From an uncultured Muribaculaceae bacterium (lineage in GTDB: Bacteria > Bacteroidota > Bacteroidia > Bacteroidales > Muribaculaceae), in the NCBI GenBank assembly GCA_910586895.1, contig CAJUIW010000008.1, positions 1 to 64,000 of the forward strand: a stretch of DNA of 64,000 nt, read 5' to 3'. Shown one piece after another: positions 8,529 to 16,548 of the stretch (the first letter of the stretch is position 1; every line of letters begins with the position of its first letter). Under the pieces are notes generated by a model that was given only the letters and a program-made list of their open reading frames with translations, had not been told where the DNA came from and did not search any database. Made by a program: the position numbers and the translations under genes.

Positions 8529-9791
8529 ATGAAACATACATTGCTGTACATATCCTTGGTTTTCTCTATGGCGCCTGCTCTCAGCGCCGAAGAGCCTTTT
8601 GAATATGATCAGGACTACAGACAGGTGACAATTGAAGTCCCGTCGCAGGGACCAAGGTCGGAAATCATAAAGACACCGTTCAACCCCGATTCTCTCTACA
8701 CCGACACCATAGGATTCGGCTCCGGCGAATGCAACTGGGGCGGACCGGTAAAAATCGGACTCCACGGCAAGCAACAGATACGCGCCGGCTACGACTATAA
8801 CTATCTGACACACGTAGTGTATTCAGGCAACCGTATCATCGCCAGGCATCCTGCCCTGCTGATAACTGACATCAGCAAGCGCAACAATTCCGCCATGTTC
8901 AGCATAGGGAAAAACAAAGTAAAACTGCTCTTCTCCGACCCCCATTTTGAAACAAAGCTGAAAAACTTCGTTCAGCCTAAAAAAGGGCTGACACGCGAGT
9001 CATATACCTTCGCCTACTCTAACCGTCACTGCTTCCCGACGCGATTCACCGTTACTGCCGACCTTCCTGATGACAAAGCGAAGCAGGCCGCAATGGTGAA
9101 ATATATGAACGACCACTACTCCACCCCCACAAATACAGGCGACACTATATTGATTGTGAACCGTCCGGTCAACTCACTTCTTGACATGGTGGAGCTTGCA
9201 AATGAAATATGCATAATCAATACCCCGAATTATACCGAATATAAACCTGACGCCACAATAGCCCCCATGAGCGGCACTGTGACGGTCGACTACTGGCAGC
9301 CCGTCAGCAATTCAGGCAAATACATGACACTCTACCTCCGCTCCAACATGACATATCCCGCCGGAGGATGCCGCAGCTCCGAAGAACTATACACCACCAT
9401 CAATTCCACTACCGGTAAAGCAGTGACTTCAGCCGACATATTCAACAATCCGTCATCGCCGGCCCTGCTAAGTCTATTCTACAATGCGGTATCGAAAGAG
9501 CTTATCGCCTCGGAACTACCTTACGCTACCACACAGGAACAGCGCAAAGCATTGACAGAAGGGTATAGTCCGAAAAACATCAGGTCATTATTCGCCGGAT
9601 ATGAAGAACCATCCATACCTGAAACGTCAGCGATGATTCCGCAAGGAGTCATAATCAGCTACGATGGCGGGATTATAACCGATTTTGGAGAAACAGGATA
9701 CTACAATGTCACCATTCCATGGGTAAAAGCACAGCCCTATCTTAAGAAAGATATCGCCGCATGGGCCCGCTCAAACGGATATCTGAAATAA
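8529..9791 (+). CDS. secreted protein, possibly DUF3298/RsiV-like
   Basis: A 420-residue exported protein. Residues 1-19 form a signal peptide (MKHTLLYISLVFSMAPALSA). The C-terminal region (SADIFNNPSSPALLSLFY, and later a strand ending VTIPWVKAQPYL) recalls the DUF3298 domain of RsiV and related periplasmic proteins. The middle is not recognised. The start is the ATG at 8529; a promoter -7 box lies just before it. It is followed after 17 bases by another small secreted protein, so the two probably form an operon. Function unknown. Confidence 0.6.
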   Translation: MKHTLLYISLVFSMAPALSAEEPFEYDQDYRQVTIEVPSQGPRSEIIKTPFNPDSLYTDTIGFGSGECNWGGPVKIGLHGKQQIRAGYDYNYLTHVVYSGNRIIARHPALLITDISKRNNSAMFSIGKNKVKLLFSDPHFETKLKNFVQPKKGLTRESYTFAYSNRHCFPTRFTVTADLPDDKAKQAAMVKYMNDHYSTPTNTGDTILIVNRPVNSLLDMVELANEICIINTPNYTEYKPDATIAPMSGTVTVDYWQPVSNSGKYMTLYLRSNMTYPAGGCRSSEELYTTINSTTGKAVTSADIFNNPSSPALLSLFYNAVSKELIASELPYATTQEQRKALTEGYSPKNIRSLFAGYEEPSIPETSAMIPQGVIISYDGGIITDFGETGYYNVTIPWVKAQPYLKKDIAAWARSNGYLK

Positions 9792-9808
9792 ATATAACAG
9801 ACAAAGAT

Positions 9809-10261
9809 ATGAAACGAACAGCACTACTGATTCTGCTCACTGTACTATGCTCACCGATGGGCCTCATGGCCGCAGGCAAGCTTTCCAAAGCCTTCAATGA
9901 TGTGGCTGCAATCAAAGGGTTCACCACCGAGACCATCACCGTTGACGACTACGGATTCCCACCCGAGCTTGGCAAAGGAGTGATGACCGGATATGGCAAC
10001 GCCGAGCCGCGCGACAAGGTGCTCGCCATACTTGACAAGCTTCCCGCCTCACTCAAGGTGCTTGAGCAGACCGATGAAGATAACCGTGTGCAGCGCTACT
10101 ATTTCGAGCCGGCAAAAGAGGCCGGAGGGGAGGCTGCCATGATGTATGTGTTTGTCGGCGTAGGTCCCAACGACACCATGCTGCTGCTCTTTACCGGAGC
10201 CGACGAAAAAATCTACAGCGCCTTTGCCGAACAAGTAAAGGAACTCGGCGAAGAGGAGTGA
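9809..10261 (+). CDS. small secreted protein of unknown function
   Basis: A 150-residue protein with a signal peptide (MKRTALLILLTVLCSPMGLMAA-GK). The mature part is a compact alpha/beta sequence with KAFNDVAAIKGFTTETITVDD, DKVLAILDKLPASLKVLEQ and a C-terminal acidic helix. It resembles in size the small DUF4252-like secreted proteins of Bacteroidetes, but I cannot assign it. The start at 9809 was chosen over the upstream in-frame ATG at 9761 because it gives a clean signal peptide and lies after the stop of the preceding gene. Confidence 0.55.
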   Translation: MKRTALLILLTVLCSPMGLMAAGKLSKAFNDVAAIKGFTTETITVDDYGFPPELGKGVMTGYGNAEPRDKVLAILDKLPASLKVLEQTDEDNRVQRYYFEPAKEAGGEAAMMYVFVGVGPNDTMLLLFTGADEKIYSAFAEQVKELGEEE

Positions 10262-10274
10262 CGCTATTTTTTTG

Positions 10275-10282
10275 TAACTTTG
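10275..10282 (+). promoter_or_regulatory. -7 element before the LOG-family gene
   Basis: TAACTTTG preceded by a T-run; eight bases separate it from the ATG at 10291. It decides that start over the in-frame upstream ATG at 10258, which overlaps the previous gene's end. Confidence 0.6.
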
Positions 10283-10290
10283 CCGCCGAT

Positions 10291-10845
10291 ATGACTACAC
10301 ATCAGAAAGCAATCTGTGTCTACGGAGCCTCCTGTGAGGATATAGCAGAGAAATACAAAAAAGCAGCGTTCGAAACCGGGCGGCTCACAGCCGAGGCCGG
10401 AGCATCACTTGTCAGCGGCGGTGGGAGAGCCGGACTTATGCGATGCGCCATCGACGGAGCGCTGTCAGCCTCCGGCACAACCATAGGCGTGCTTCCACAG
10501 TTCATGACCGAGCGTGGATGGCAGCATCCTCACCTCACACGCATGATAGTGGAGCCTGACATGCACTCACGCAAGGCCACAATGGCCCGGCTGAGCAGTG
10601 CCGTAATAGCCATGCCCGGCGGTGTAGGCACACTCGACGAGCTGATGGAGATAATCACCTGGCGCCAGCTCGGCATATATCCGGGGCGTGTAGTGATACT
10701 CAACACCGACGGATATTTCGATCCGCTGCTGCAGATGCTCGACCGTATCGCCTCCGAAGGATTCATGCGTTCGTCGGACCGCACCCTCTGGTATGTGGCA
10801 TCAACGCCTGACGAAGCTGTCATGACAGCTCTAAAAGAAGAATAA
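10291..10845 (+). CDS. LOG family (TIGR00730) Rossmann-fold protein
   Basis: A 184-residue cytoplasmic protein of the Lonely Guy family, which includes cytokinin riboside 5'-monophosphate phosphoribohydrolases and nucleoside-monophosphate hydrolases. The signature MPGGVGTLDELMEIITWRQLG is intact (PGGxGTxxE, with the catalytic Glu), as are the N-terminal nucleotide-binding segment (SLVSGGGRAGLM) and the Arg-Lys pair (MHSRKATM). In gut bacteria the natural substrate is probably a purine nucleoside monophosphate, which is inference. It begins a collinear run that continues through rnpA. The gene has a near-leaderless promoter. Confidence 0.88.
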   Translation: MTTHQKAICVYGASCEDIAEKYKKAAFETGRLTAEAGASLVSGGGRAGLMRCAIDGALSASGTTIGVLPQFMTERGWQHPHLTRMIVEPDMHSRKATMARLSSAVIAMPGGVGTLDELMEIITWRQLGIYPGRVVILNTDGYFDPLLQMLDRIASEGFMRSSDRTLWYVASTPDEAVMTALKEE

Positions 10846-10854
10846 TACACACCT

Positions 10855-11703
10855 ATGCCGCTGAACGATTCCATAAACGCAGCTGACACGCTTAACCGGC
10901 AATCCACGGTAATCCTGACCGATACCTTGGATGCACTTGACGCGCGCGTGTGCCACGAGGAGGAATCGCCCTATATAGTACGCGAACTGGGAGCAAGCGC
11001 CACAGGCCGCGTGCCATATACCGAAGGCATCACCCCTGAGCCACGGGCCATGTTGCCCGGCTATGACACAGGCGTGATGTGCCTTATTATCGGAATATTT
11101 TTGGTAATTTCATCCAATTTTCGTCATTACTCCACCTTCCTGAAAACCTTTGCCCAGGACCTCTGGAAAGTACGCGGCCGACAGAATATATTCAACGATC
11201 ATACCGTAAGCGAAACCCGCGTACAGGCATCTCTTATCATGCTCCTGTGCCTGAGCGAGGGCATAATTGTATACAGCGCCATAGCGCGTTCGGTACCTGT
11301 AGGCACCATTTTCGCCTCCATCGGCATAACATCGCTGCTTGCGGCAGTCTACTATTTATGGCAGACAGTAGCCTACCGTACTGTAGGTTACGTTTTCACC
11401 TCCGAAGAATTCACATCCCAATGGCTCAAGGGATTCAAAGCCTCGCAATGCCTGCTCGGCATAGCCCTGATAATCCCGGCGCTGATACTTCTGTTCAACC
11501 CCGGCAGTGCAGGCTCCATGATATTCATAAGTCTGGCACTTTACGTGACCTCACGTATCATCTTTATCTTTAAAGGATTTAGAATTTTTTACGACAATTC
11601 ATTTTCCCTGGTCTACTTTATTTTGTACCTTTGCACACTTGAAATTGTGCCGCCTGTTTTTATGTGTAAGGCTGCAATGTATATGACACTATTATTCGAA
11701 TAA
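10855..11703 (+). CDS. DUF4271 family membrane protein
   Basis: A 282-residue protein. Residues 1-65 are hydrophilic and predicted outside the membrane bundle; about six transmembrane helices follow from residue 70 on (VMCLIIGIFLVISS, then SLIMLLCLSEGIIVYSAIA, and others). DUF4271 proteins are found across Bacteroidetes directly upstream of a HemD-like gene, exactly as here, but their role is unknown. It starts nine bases after the LOG gene and is probably cotranscribed. A TACCTTTG -7-like box at 11626-11633 near its 3' end may add promoter activity for the next gene. Confidence 0.8.
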   Translation: MPLNDSINAADTLNRQSTVILTDTLDALDARVCHEEESPYIVRELGASATGRVPYTEGITPEPRAMLPGYDTGVMCLIIGIFLVISSNFRHYSTFLKTFAQDLWKVRGRQNIFNDHTVSETRVQASLIMLLCLSEGIIVYSAIARSVPVGTIFASIGITSLLAAVYYLWQTVAYRTVGYVFTSEEFTSQWLKGFKASQCLLGIALIIPALILLFNPGSAGSMIFISLALYVTSRIIFIFKGFRIFYDNSFSLVYFILYLCTLEIVPPVFMCKAAMYMTLLFE

Positions 11704-11716
11704 AAATCCACTAAAT

Positions 11717-11724
11717 TAACTTTG
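11717..11724 (+). promoter_or_regulatory. -7 element directly abutting a GTG start
   Basis: TAACTTTG ends two bases before the GTG at 11727. If active, it would produce a leaderless message for the HemD-like gene. Confidence 0.45.
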
Positions 11725-11726
11725 AG

Positions 11727-12473
11727 GTGAAAGTTAAAAAAGTATTAGTTTCCCAGCCAAAGCCCTCTTCAGAGAAGTCACCCTACTATGAAATAGCCGA
11801 CAAATACGGTGTTCAGATTGACTTCCGCCCCTTCATCAAAGTTGAAGGGCTTACTGCCAAAGAATTCCGCCAATCAAAAGTAAACATCTCCGAATTCACA
11901 GCTATCATATTCACTGCACGTACAGCTATTGATCACTTCTTCCGTCTGTGTGAGGAGATGCGAATCAGCATACCTGATACCATGAAATATTTCTGCACAA
12001 CAGAGTCGATAGCTCTGTATCTCCAGAAATATATCGTGTATCGCAAGCGCAAGATTTTCCATGGTACCACAGGAAAGCTTGATGACCTCGTGCCTTTCCT
12101 GACAAAGCACAACAAAGAAAAATTCCTCTATGCCGTAAGCGACGTGCATAAGGATGACACCAACGTGTTTGACAAGGCCAAAATCAACTACACACGTGCC
12201 ATAATGTACCGCACCGTCAGCAACGATTTCGGTCCTGACGAGCCTTTCGATTATGACATGCTGATATTCTTCAGCCCCTCAGGAATAGCATCGCTGCTGA
12301 AGAACTTCCCTGAATTCAAGCAGGATGATATAAAAATCGGTTGCTTCGGAGCCACAACAGCCAAGGCTGTGAAGGATGCCGGACTTCGCCTCGACATCGA
12401 AGCTCCGTCAGTCAAAGCACCATCGATGACCGCAGCTCTTGAAAACTTCCTGCGCGAGGATTCAAAAAACTGA
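11727..12473 (+). CDS. hemD: uroporphyrinogen-III synthase family protein (HemD-like)
   Basis: A 248-residue cytoplasmic protein with the two-lobed HemD fold. Lobe one begins KVLVSQPKPSSEKSPYYEIA and contains IIFTARTAIDHFF; lobe two has LIFFSPSGIASLLKN and IGCFGATTAKAV, the characteristic strand-helix signatures. HemD cyclises hydroxymethylbilane in tetrapyrrole synthesis. In Bacteroidetes this gene sits with DUF4271 and rnpA, as here, and members are sometimes not linked to other heme genes, so true enzyme activity is probable but not certain. Translation starts at GTG 11727, since KVKKVLVSQPKP is the usual N-terminus and no ATG is suitably placed. Confidence 0.82.
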   Translation: MKVKKVLVSQPKPSSEKSPYYEIADKYGVQIDFRPFIKVEGLTAKEFRQSKVNISEFTAIIFTARTAIDHFFRLCEEMRISIPDTMKYFCTTESIALYLQKYIVYRKRKIFHGTTGKLDDLVPFLTKHNKEKFLYAVSDVHKDDTNVFDKAKINYTRAIMYRTVSNDFGPDEPFDYDMLIFFSPSGIASLLKNFPEFKQDDIKIGCFGATTAKAVKDAGLRLDIEAPSVKAPSMTAALENFLREDSKN

Positions 12474-12481
12474 ATCGCCAG

Positions 12482-12877
12482 ATGAAGGGACTGCGACTAT
12501 ATAAAAAAGAAAAACTCTGCAGTATTAAAACCATTGACTCGCTCTTCCTCCCCGCAATGTCGGAGGGGAGGAGCGCTGTTATGGCATATCCCTGGCGCGC
12601 AGTATGGCGCATGCGCCCTGCCGCCGAAAACAAGTCGGACAACTGTACACGCTTCCTGATATCCGTACCTAAGAAACGGGTGCGTCATGCCGTCAACCGT
12701 GTACGCCTGCGCCGCCAGTGCCGCGAGGCTTACCGGCTCAGCCGCCATATGCTCGGTGAGAATATGCCTGCCGACGTAGCTTTCATTTATGTTGGCAACA
12801 CTATCGAAGCACCCTACGAGGTGACTCTGCGCTCAGTCCACAAGATACTTAAACGCATGGCTGATGAGAATATCTAA
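12482..12877 (+). CDS. rnpA: ribonuclease P protein component
   Basis: A 131-residue basic protein that assists the RNase P RNA in 5' maturation of tRNA. The RNR-type signature appears as VNRVRLRRQCREAYR, preceded by the KKRVRHA segment, with the C-terminal helix LRSVHKILKRMA. The first 25 residues (GLRLYKKEKLCSIKTIDSLF) are the usual N-terminal strand. It begins eight bases after the HemD-like stop and overlaps yidD by 14 bases, the common rnpA-yidD arrangement; rpmH and dnaA are not nearby. Confidence 0.93.
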   Translation: MKGLRLYKKEKLCSIKTIDSLFLPAMSEGRSAVMAYPWRAVWRMRPAAENKSDNCTRFLISVPKKRVRHAVNRVRLRRQCREAYRLSRHMLGENMPADVAFIYVGNTIEAPYEVTLRSVHKILKRMADENI

Positions 12878-13091
12878 GCTACTGTCCGGACTGCTTATTC
12901 TGCCGATACGCTTCTACCAGATGTCAATATCCCCAATGCTGCCGGCTTCATGCCGATATGCACCCACATGCAGCCAATATGCCATTGAAGCCCTCCGCAA
13001 GCACGGACCGATACGTGGCTCATGGCTTGCTATAAAACGGATTCTGCGTTGCCACCCATGGGGAGGTAGTGGCTACGACCCCGTTCCATGA
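12864..13091 (+). CDS. yidD: membrane protein insertion efficiency factor YidD
   Basis: A 75-residue protein with one hydrophobic N-terminal segment (ISKLLSGLLILPIRFYQ) and the full family motif: SPMLPASCRYAPTCSQYA, EALRKHGP, and the C-terminal CHPWGGSGYDPVP. It helps insertion of membrane proteins together with YidC. It overlaps rnpA by 14 bases and its TGA overlaps the ATG of the next gene (ATGA), implying translational coupling. Confidence 0.95.
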   Translation: MRISKLLSGLLILPIRFYQMSISPMLPASCRYAPTCSQYAIEALRKHGPIRGSWLAIKRILRCHPWGGSGYDPVP

Positions 13092-13711
13092 TCACGGATG
13101 TCCATACCCACAATCCGGATGCTGCGGATGCCATTCTCAATATCAACCCTGGCGATGACATTCCCCGTAACCGGCCATTTTCATGCGGAATCCATCCGTG
13201 GATGACCGACCGAGCTGACAATGACACTTTCACCCTACTCAGGCAGACACTGTCAAATCCGGGAGCTGTAGCAATAGGCGAAACCGGTATCGACCTTATG
13301 CGGGGCGCCCCCCGCGACATACAGACCGATATCTTCGTCCGGCATATCCGGCTGAGCGAATCACTCGGACTTCCGATAATAATCCACAGTATACGTTCAT
13401 GGCAAGAGATTATCAACCTGCGCCGGCAGCTGAAAGCCACCCAGCCATGGATATTCCACGGATTCCGCCTCAAGCCCGAGGCAGCGCTCCGCCTAATAGA
13501 AGCAGGCGTAATACCCTCGTTTGGCATCAGATATAATCCCGAATCAATTAAAACGGCATACCCCGACCACTTCCTTCTTGAAACGGATGACTCCGCCGAA
13601 GGCTTGCCTGGTGTAACCCGGCATATAGCCGAAACCCTCGGAACCGACGCTGAGGAGGTAATCAGACAAGCGACAATCAACGCATCACGTATATTCAAAA
13701 ACATCACATAA
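13088..13711 (+). CDS. TatD family metal-dependent hydrolase (short form)
   Basis: A 207-residue TIM-barrel hydrolase. Metal-site motifs are visible: DVHTHNP near the N-terminus, GIHPW, AIGETGID (Glu ligand), IIIHSIRSWQE (His), the FHGF block, and LETDDS near the C-terminus. TatD enzymes are metal-dependent nucleases or related phosphoesterases. It is shorter than the typical 250-260 residues because the segments between strands are trimmed, a form common in Bacteroidetes. It overlaps yidD by four bases. Confidence 0.85.
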   Translation: MITDVHTHNPDAADAILNINPGDDIPRNRPFSCGIHPWMTDRADNDTFTLLRQTLSNPGAVAIGETGIDLMRGAPRDIQTDIFVRHIRLSESLGLPIIIHSIRSWQEIINLRRQLKATQPWIFHGFRLKPEAALRLIEAGVIPSFGIRYNPESIKTAYPDHFLLETDDSAEGLPGVTRHIAETLGTDAEEVIRQATINASRIFKNIT

Positions 13712-13713
13712 AT

Positions 13714-14787
13714 ATGACAGACAAAAAAGCTAAAAAAAATGCCAATACTCCCATAGTCAGGGCAGTATCATTTTTAGCTGTATTCCTGATACTCGCCTCG
13801 TTGGCGCTGGTAAAGGATGGAAAGATTTTCGGGTTCCAGCCCGGCGCTCCGGAAATCAACATTGCCGTCACCGAGGGAAACAGCACCGTAATCAACACCA
13901 CTGAATTAGGAAAGGATATCAGCGGCTACGCAGGGCCTGTGCCGGTAGAAATCCACATCACCGGTTCACGCATCGACTCCGTACATCCGCTTCCCAATGA
14001 TGAAACCCCTGGTTTTTTCAAACGTGTGCTTAAAAGCGGACTTGCCGAAAGCTGGAACGGACTTACACTTGAAGAAGCTGCCGCAAAGCAGGTTGACGGT
14101 GTTACAGGAGCAACATTTTCATCCAAAGCCCTGATAGCCAACGTGCAGTCAGGCATAGCCTACGCCATTGACTCTGACGTAGCTAAGAAAAGCTCCGGGA
14201 CAGACATCACACTCAAAGCCATAGCGGTGCTTATTGTAATACTGGCCGGAGCCATCATCCCGCTGTTTACAAAGAATTCCAGATACCGGCTGGTACAGGA
14301 GCTGCTCAATGTCGCTGTACTCGGGTTCTGGGGAGGAACATTCATCGACTACGCCATGATGCTCGGCTTCTTTGCCTACGGCCCGGCCATGACTCTGGCC
14401 TCAATCACCGTACTTCTGCTGCTTATAACAGGCATAATCTACCCGATATTCCGCAAGCCCGGCCACTACTGTTCATGGATATGCCCCTTCGGCTCGCTCC
14501 AGGATCTTGCCGGCAAAGCATCGAAGAAGAAAATCAAGCTGAGCGCCCGCACTGTAAAAGCACTCGATTTATTCCGTGAAGCTCTATGGACCATCCTGCT
14601 CCTGCTGCTCTACATCGGCTGGGGAACCGAGTGGATTGACAACGAACTGTTTACCGCCTTCATAGTTGAAAGCGCTTCAATATATGTGATAGCCATAGGA
14701 GCTGCATTTGTAATCCTATCGCTCTTCATCCAGCGGCCTTTCTGCCGTTTCGTATGCCCCACAGGAACAATATTAAAAAAATCGTAA
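13714..14787 (+). CDS. FMN-binding NosR/NapH-like membrane electron-transfer protein
   Basis: A 357-residue inner-membrane protein. A helix at about 15-35 is followed by an extracytoplasmic FMN-binding domain (about 45-150) with DGVTGATFSS, matching the motif where ApbE-type enzymes attach FMN covalently to Thr. Four to five transmembrane helices then enclose two CxxxCP motifs, HYCSWICPFG and PFCRFVCPTG, typical of NosR/NapH proteins that pass electrons across the membrane. No soluble 4Fe-4S ferredoxin domain follows, so the protein is a compact version. It is next to a membrane-anchored nitroreductase-fold protein, suggesting an electron-transfer pair. No ApbE gene is seen in the window. Confidence 0.82.
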   Translation: MTDKKAKKNANTPIVRAVSFLAVFLILASLALVKDGKIFGFQPGAPEINIAVTEGNSTVINTTELGKDISGYAGPVPVEIHITGSRIDSVHPLPNDETPGFFKRVLKSGLAESWNGLTLEEAAAKQVDGVTGATFSSKALIANVQSGIAYAIDSDVAKKSSGTDITLKAIAVLIVILAGAIIPLFTKNSRYRLVQELLNVAVLGFWGGTFIDYAMMLGFFAYGPAMTLASITVLLLLITGIIYPIFRKPGHYCSWICPFGSLQDLAGKASKKKIKLSARTVKALDLFREALWTILLLLLYIGWGTEWIDNELFTAFIVESASIYVIAIGAAFVILSLFIQRPFCRFVCPTGTILKKS

Positions 14788-14789
14788 TT

Positions 14790-15434
14790 ATGAAAACATA
14801 TCATTGGACCATCCTGCTGCTTGCCGCAGCATTGATAGCTGTATCTTACCGACTTGCAACCAACAGTAACAGCAACACTGAATCATCTGCCGGCGCTGAA
14901 AACACCGAAACCGGAAACGCAGCCATAGAGTGTATCATGACCCGAGCCAGCGTACGCCAGTATACCGACAAGGAAATATCTGACAGCGTGACGGAAAAGA
15001 TTCTCCGTGCCGGAATGGCAGCCCCCACAGCCCGCAACAGCCAGCCCTGGGAATTTGTAGTGATAACCGAGCAGCCTCTCCGCGACTCGCTAAACGCAGC
15101 TCTTCCATACGCCAAGATGCTTGAATCGGCCAAATTAGCTATCGTAGTATGCGGAAATATGGACAAAGCTCTTGAAGGTGACGCCCGTGACAACTGGATT
15201 CTTGACTGCTCAGCAGCTTCAGAAAACATGCTCCTTGCCGCGCATGCCCTGGGAGTAGGAGGCGTATGGTGCGGCGTATATCCTTCGAAAGAACGTGCCG
15301 AAGGTATTACACGCGCACTGAATCTGCCCACCAACCTTATACCGCTCAACGTACTGTCATTTGGTTATCCCGAAAAGAAACCGGCAGTAAAGGACAAATG
15401 GGACACTACAAAAATCCACTACAACAAATTCTGA
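14790..15434 (+). CDS. membrane-anchored nitroreductase-family flavoprotein
   Basis: A 214-residue protein. Residues 1-22 form an N-terminal hydrophobic segment (YHWTILLLAAALIAVSYRLA) followed by a Ser/Asn/Thr-rich linker (about 25-45). The nitroreductase fold begins at about 50: IMTRASVRQYTDKEIS, AGMAAPTARNSQPWEF, and GVGGVWCGVYP, the conserved FMN-binding elements. Most nitroreductases are cytoplasmic; this one appears to be tethered on the outside of the inner membrane. The start at 14790 was chosen because it follows the preceding stop by two bases; an upstream in-frame ATG at 14754 would overlap. The neighbour is the likely electron donor; substrate unknown. Confidence 0.8.
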   Translation: MKTYHWTILLLAAALIAVSYRLATNSNSNTESSAGAENTETGNAAIECIMTRASVRQYTDKEISDSVTEKILRAGMAAPTARNSQPWEFVVITEQPLRDSLNAALPYAKMLESAKLAIVVCGNMDKALEGDARDNWILDCSAASENMLLAAHALGVGGVWCGVYPSKERAEGITRALNLPTNLIPLNVLSFGYPEKKPAVKDKWDTTKIHYNKF

Positions 15435-15454
15435 ATCCCCGCCACATAACAATC

Positions 15455-15486
15455 AACAGAGGCCTGACTCGCGTCAGGCCTCTGTT
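15455..15486. terminator. strong bidirectional hairpin terminator
   Basis: A perfect 14-base stem (AACAGAGGCCTGAC and its complement) around TCGC. It lies after the nitroreductase and before the stop of the convergent sigma factor gene; T-rich and A-rich stretches flank it. Confidence 0.85.
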
Positions 15487-15589
15487 AATTAACCAATTTT
15501 TTAACCTTAAATTTTAACCAATCAATACTTATGTGGAAACTGTTTTTGTCTTGAATTCTGGAATTATTATTTGAAGAGGGAGGTGAGAA

Positions 15590-16093
15590 TCAACGGTAAT
15601 CGGCGAAACGGGTCTGAAGCTCCTGACGTGCGAAGAAAATACGGCTCTTCACAGTGCCCAGGGGAAGATTCATCTTCTCGGCGATCTCGTTGTACTTGTA
15701 GCCGGCCACATGCATTGAGAAAGGCACGCGGTACTTCTCGGGAAACTCATTGATGGCCGCTGTGATCTCTCCTGCCGACAGTGAACCCTCGGGAGTCTCT
15801 ATCCCTGAATCCTGGCTCAGGTTCAGATGATAGCAGTCCGCTGTCTTGTCGATGACGGTGGCTGAGCGTACCACACGGCGGTAATTGTTGATGAAGATGT
15901 TGCGCATGATGGTGAACACCCATCCCTTGAAGTTGGTATTCTCGGTGTACTTATCACGGTTGTCGAGCACCTTGAGCATGGTGTCCTGAAGCAGATCGTA
16001 CGCATCGTCGCGGTTCGATGTGAGCATATATGCGAAGTTGAGCATATTGGCCTGGAGGCTCATCAGACGGGTTTGAAAGGTAGTCGATTCCAT
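15590..16093 (-). CDS. ECF-type RNA polymerase sigma factor
   Basis: A 167-residue sigma-70 family protein. Region 2 is intact (NMLNFAYMLTSNRDDAYDLLQD, then FKGWVFTIMRNIFINNYRR, with the conserved Trp). Region 4 shows the helix-turn-helix YNEIAEKMNLPLGTVKSRIF. A start at 16093 (MESTTFQTRL) was chosen over the upstream in-frame ATG at 16186, because the promoter -7 box at 16184-16191 would put that codon before the transcript start. There is no anti-sigma gene adjacent. It is divergent from an FKBP cluster, and a degenerate paralogue lies at the other end of that cluster. Confidence 0.9.
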   Translation of the reverse strand: MESTTFQTRLMSLQANMLNFAYMLTSNRDDAYDLLQDTMLKVLDNRDKYTENTNFKGWVFTIMRNIFINNYRRVVRSATVIDKTADCYHLNLSQDSGIETPEGSLSAGEITAAINEFPEKYRVPFSMHVAGYKYNEIAEKMNLPLGTVKSRIFFARQELQTRFADYR

Positions 16094-16183
16094 GATTATA
16101 AGTTTTTGTGATGTCAGTTGATTCGGTTCGTTTTGTTGATTCGGCGTCGTCGGGAAGTCATTCGTTCGTTCCCGTTGACAATG

Positions 16184-16191
16184 CAAATGTA
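16184..16191 (-). promoter_or_regulatory. promoter of the ECF sigma gene
   Basis: On the minus strand TACATTTG, with a TTTG 17 bases upstream (16209-16212). The bases just downstream (CATTGTcAACGggAACGAAC) are nearly the same as those following the promoter at 19177, indicating a duplicated control region. The surrounding gene-free stretch 16094-16548 is otherwise AT-rich leader sequence with no other feature seen. Confidence 0.65.
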
Positions 16192-16489
16192 CGAAGAATT
16201 TAATTATCCAAATTTTTATAGCATTAAAATATGTTAATTATATTACAACAGTGTGACACACTTGTTTAATACGCTTTATATCAATTTATTAAAATTTTCA
16301 TCTTTCTGTTACATTTCATTGTCACATACGATACATTTTGGTGAAAATTGACAAATTATCGTTTTTATTAATGCAACTTCAATCACCAACGGTTGTTATA
16401 CCTCCGCTTAATAGCTGAATAAAGAGCTAAAGTAGTGTCTTTTAATAATTTTTTATTAAAAAATATATGCCAAGGACAGATATTTAACC

Positions 16490-16497
16490 TACCTTTG
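16490..16497 (+). promoter_or_regulatory. -7 element of the FKBP cluster
   Basis: TACCTTTG about 51 bases before the first FKBP start; no clear -33 element is visible. Confidence 0.5.
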
Positions 16498-16548
16498 TAG
16501 CATATAAAGAACTGTCAAAATAATAGAAACCAAAAATCAAGATTATAT

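Noticed and set aside
10258..10290. LOG gene starting at 10258
   Set aside because: The added residues read through the promoter T-run and -7 box, and the family N-terminus begins at 10291.
16094..16186. Longer ECF sigma protein starting at 16186
   Set aside because: The extra 31 residues would begin inside the promoter -7 box and the paralogue starts at the equivalent of 16093.
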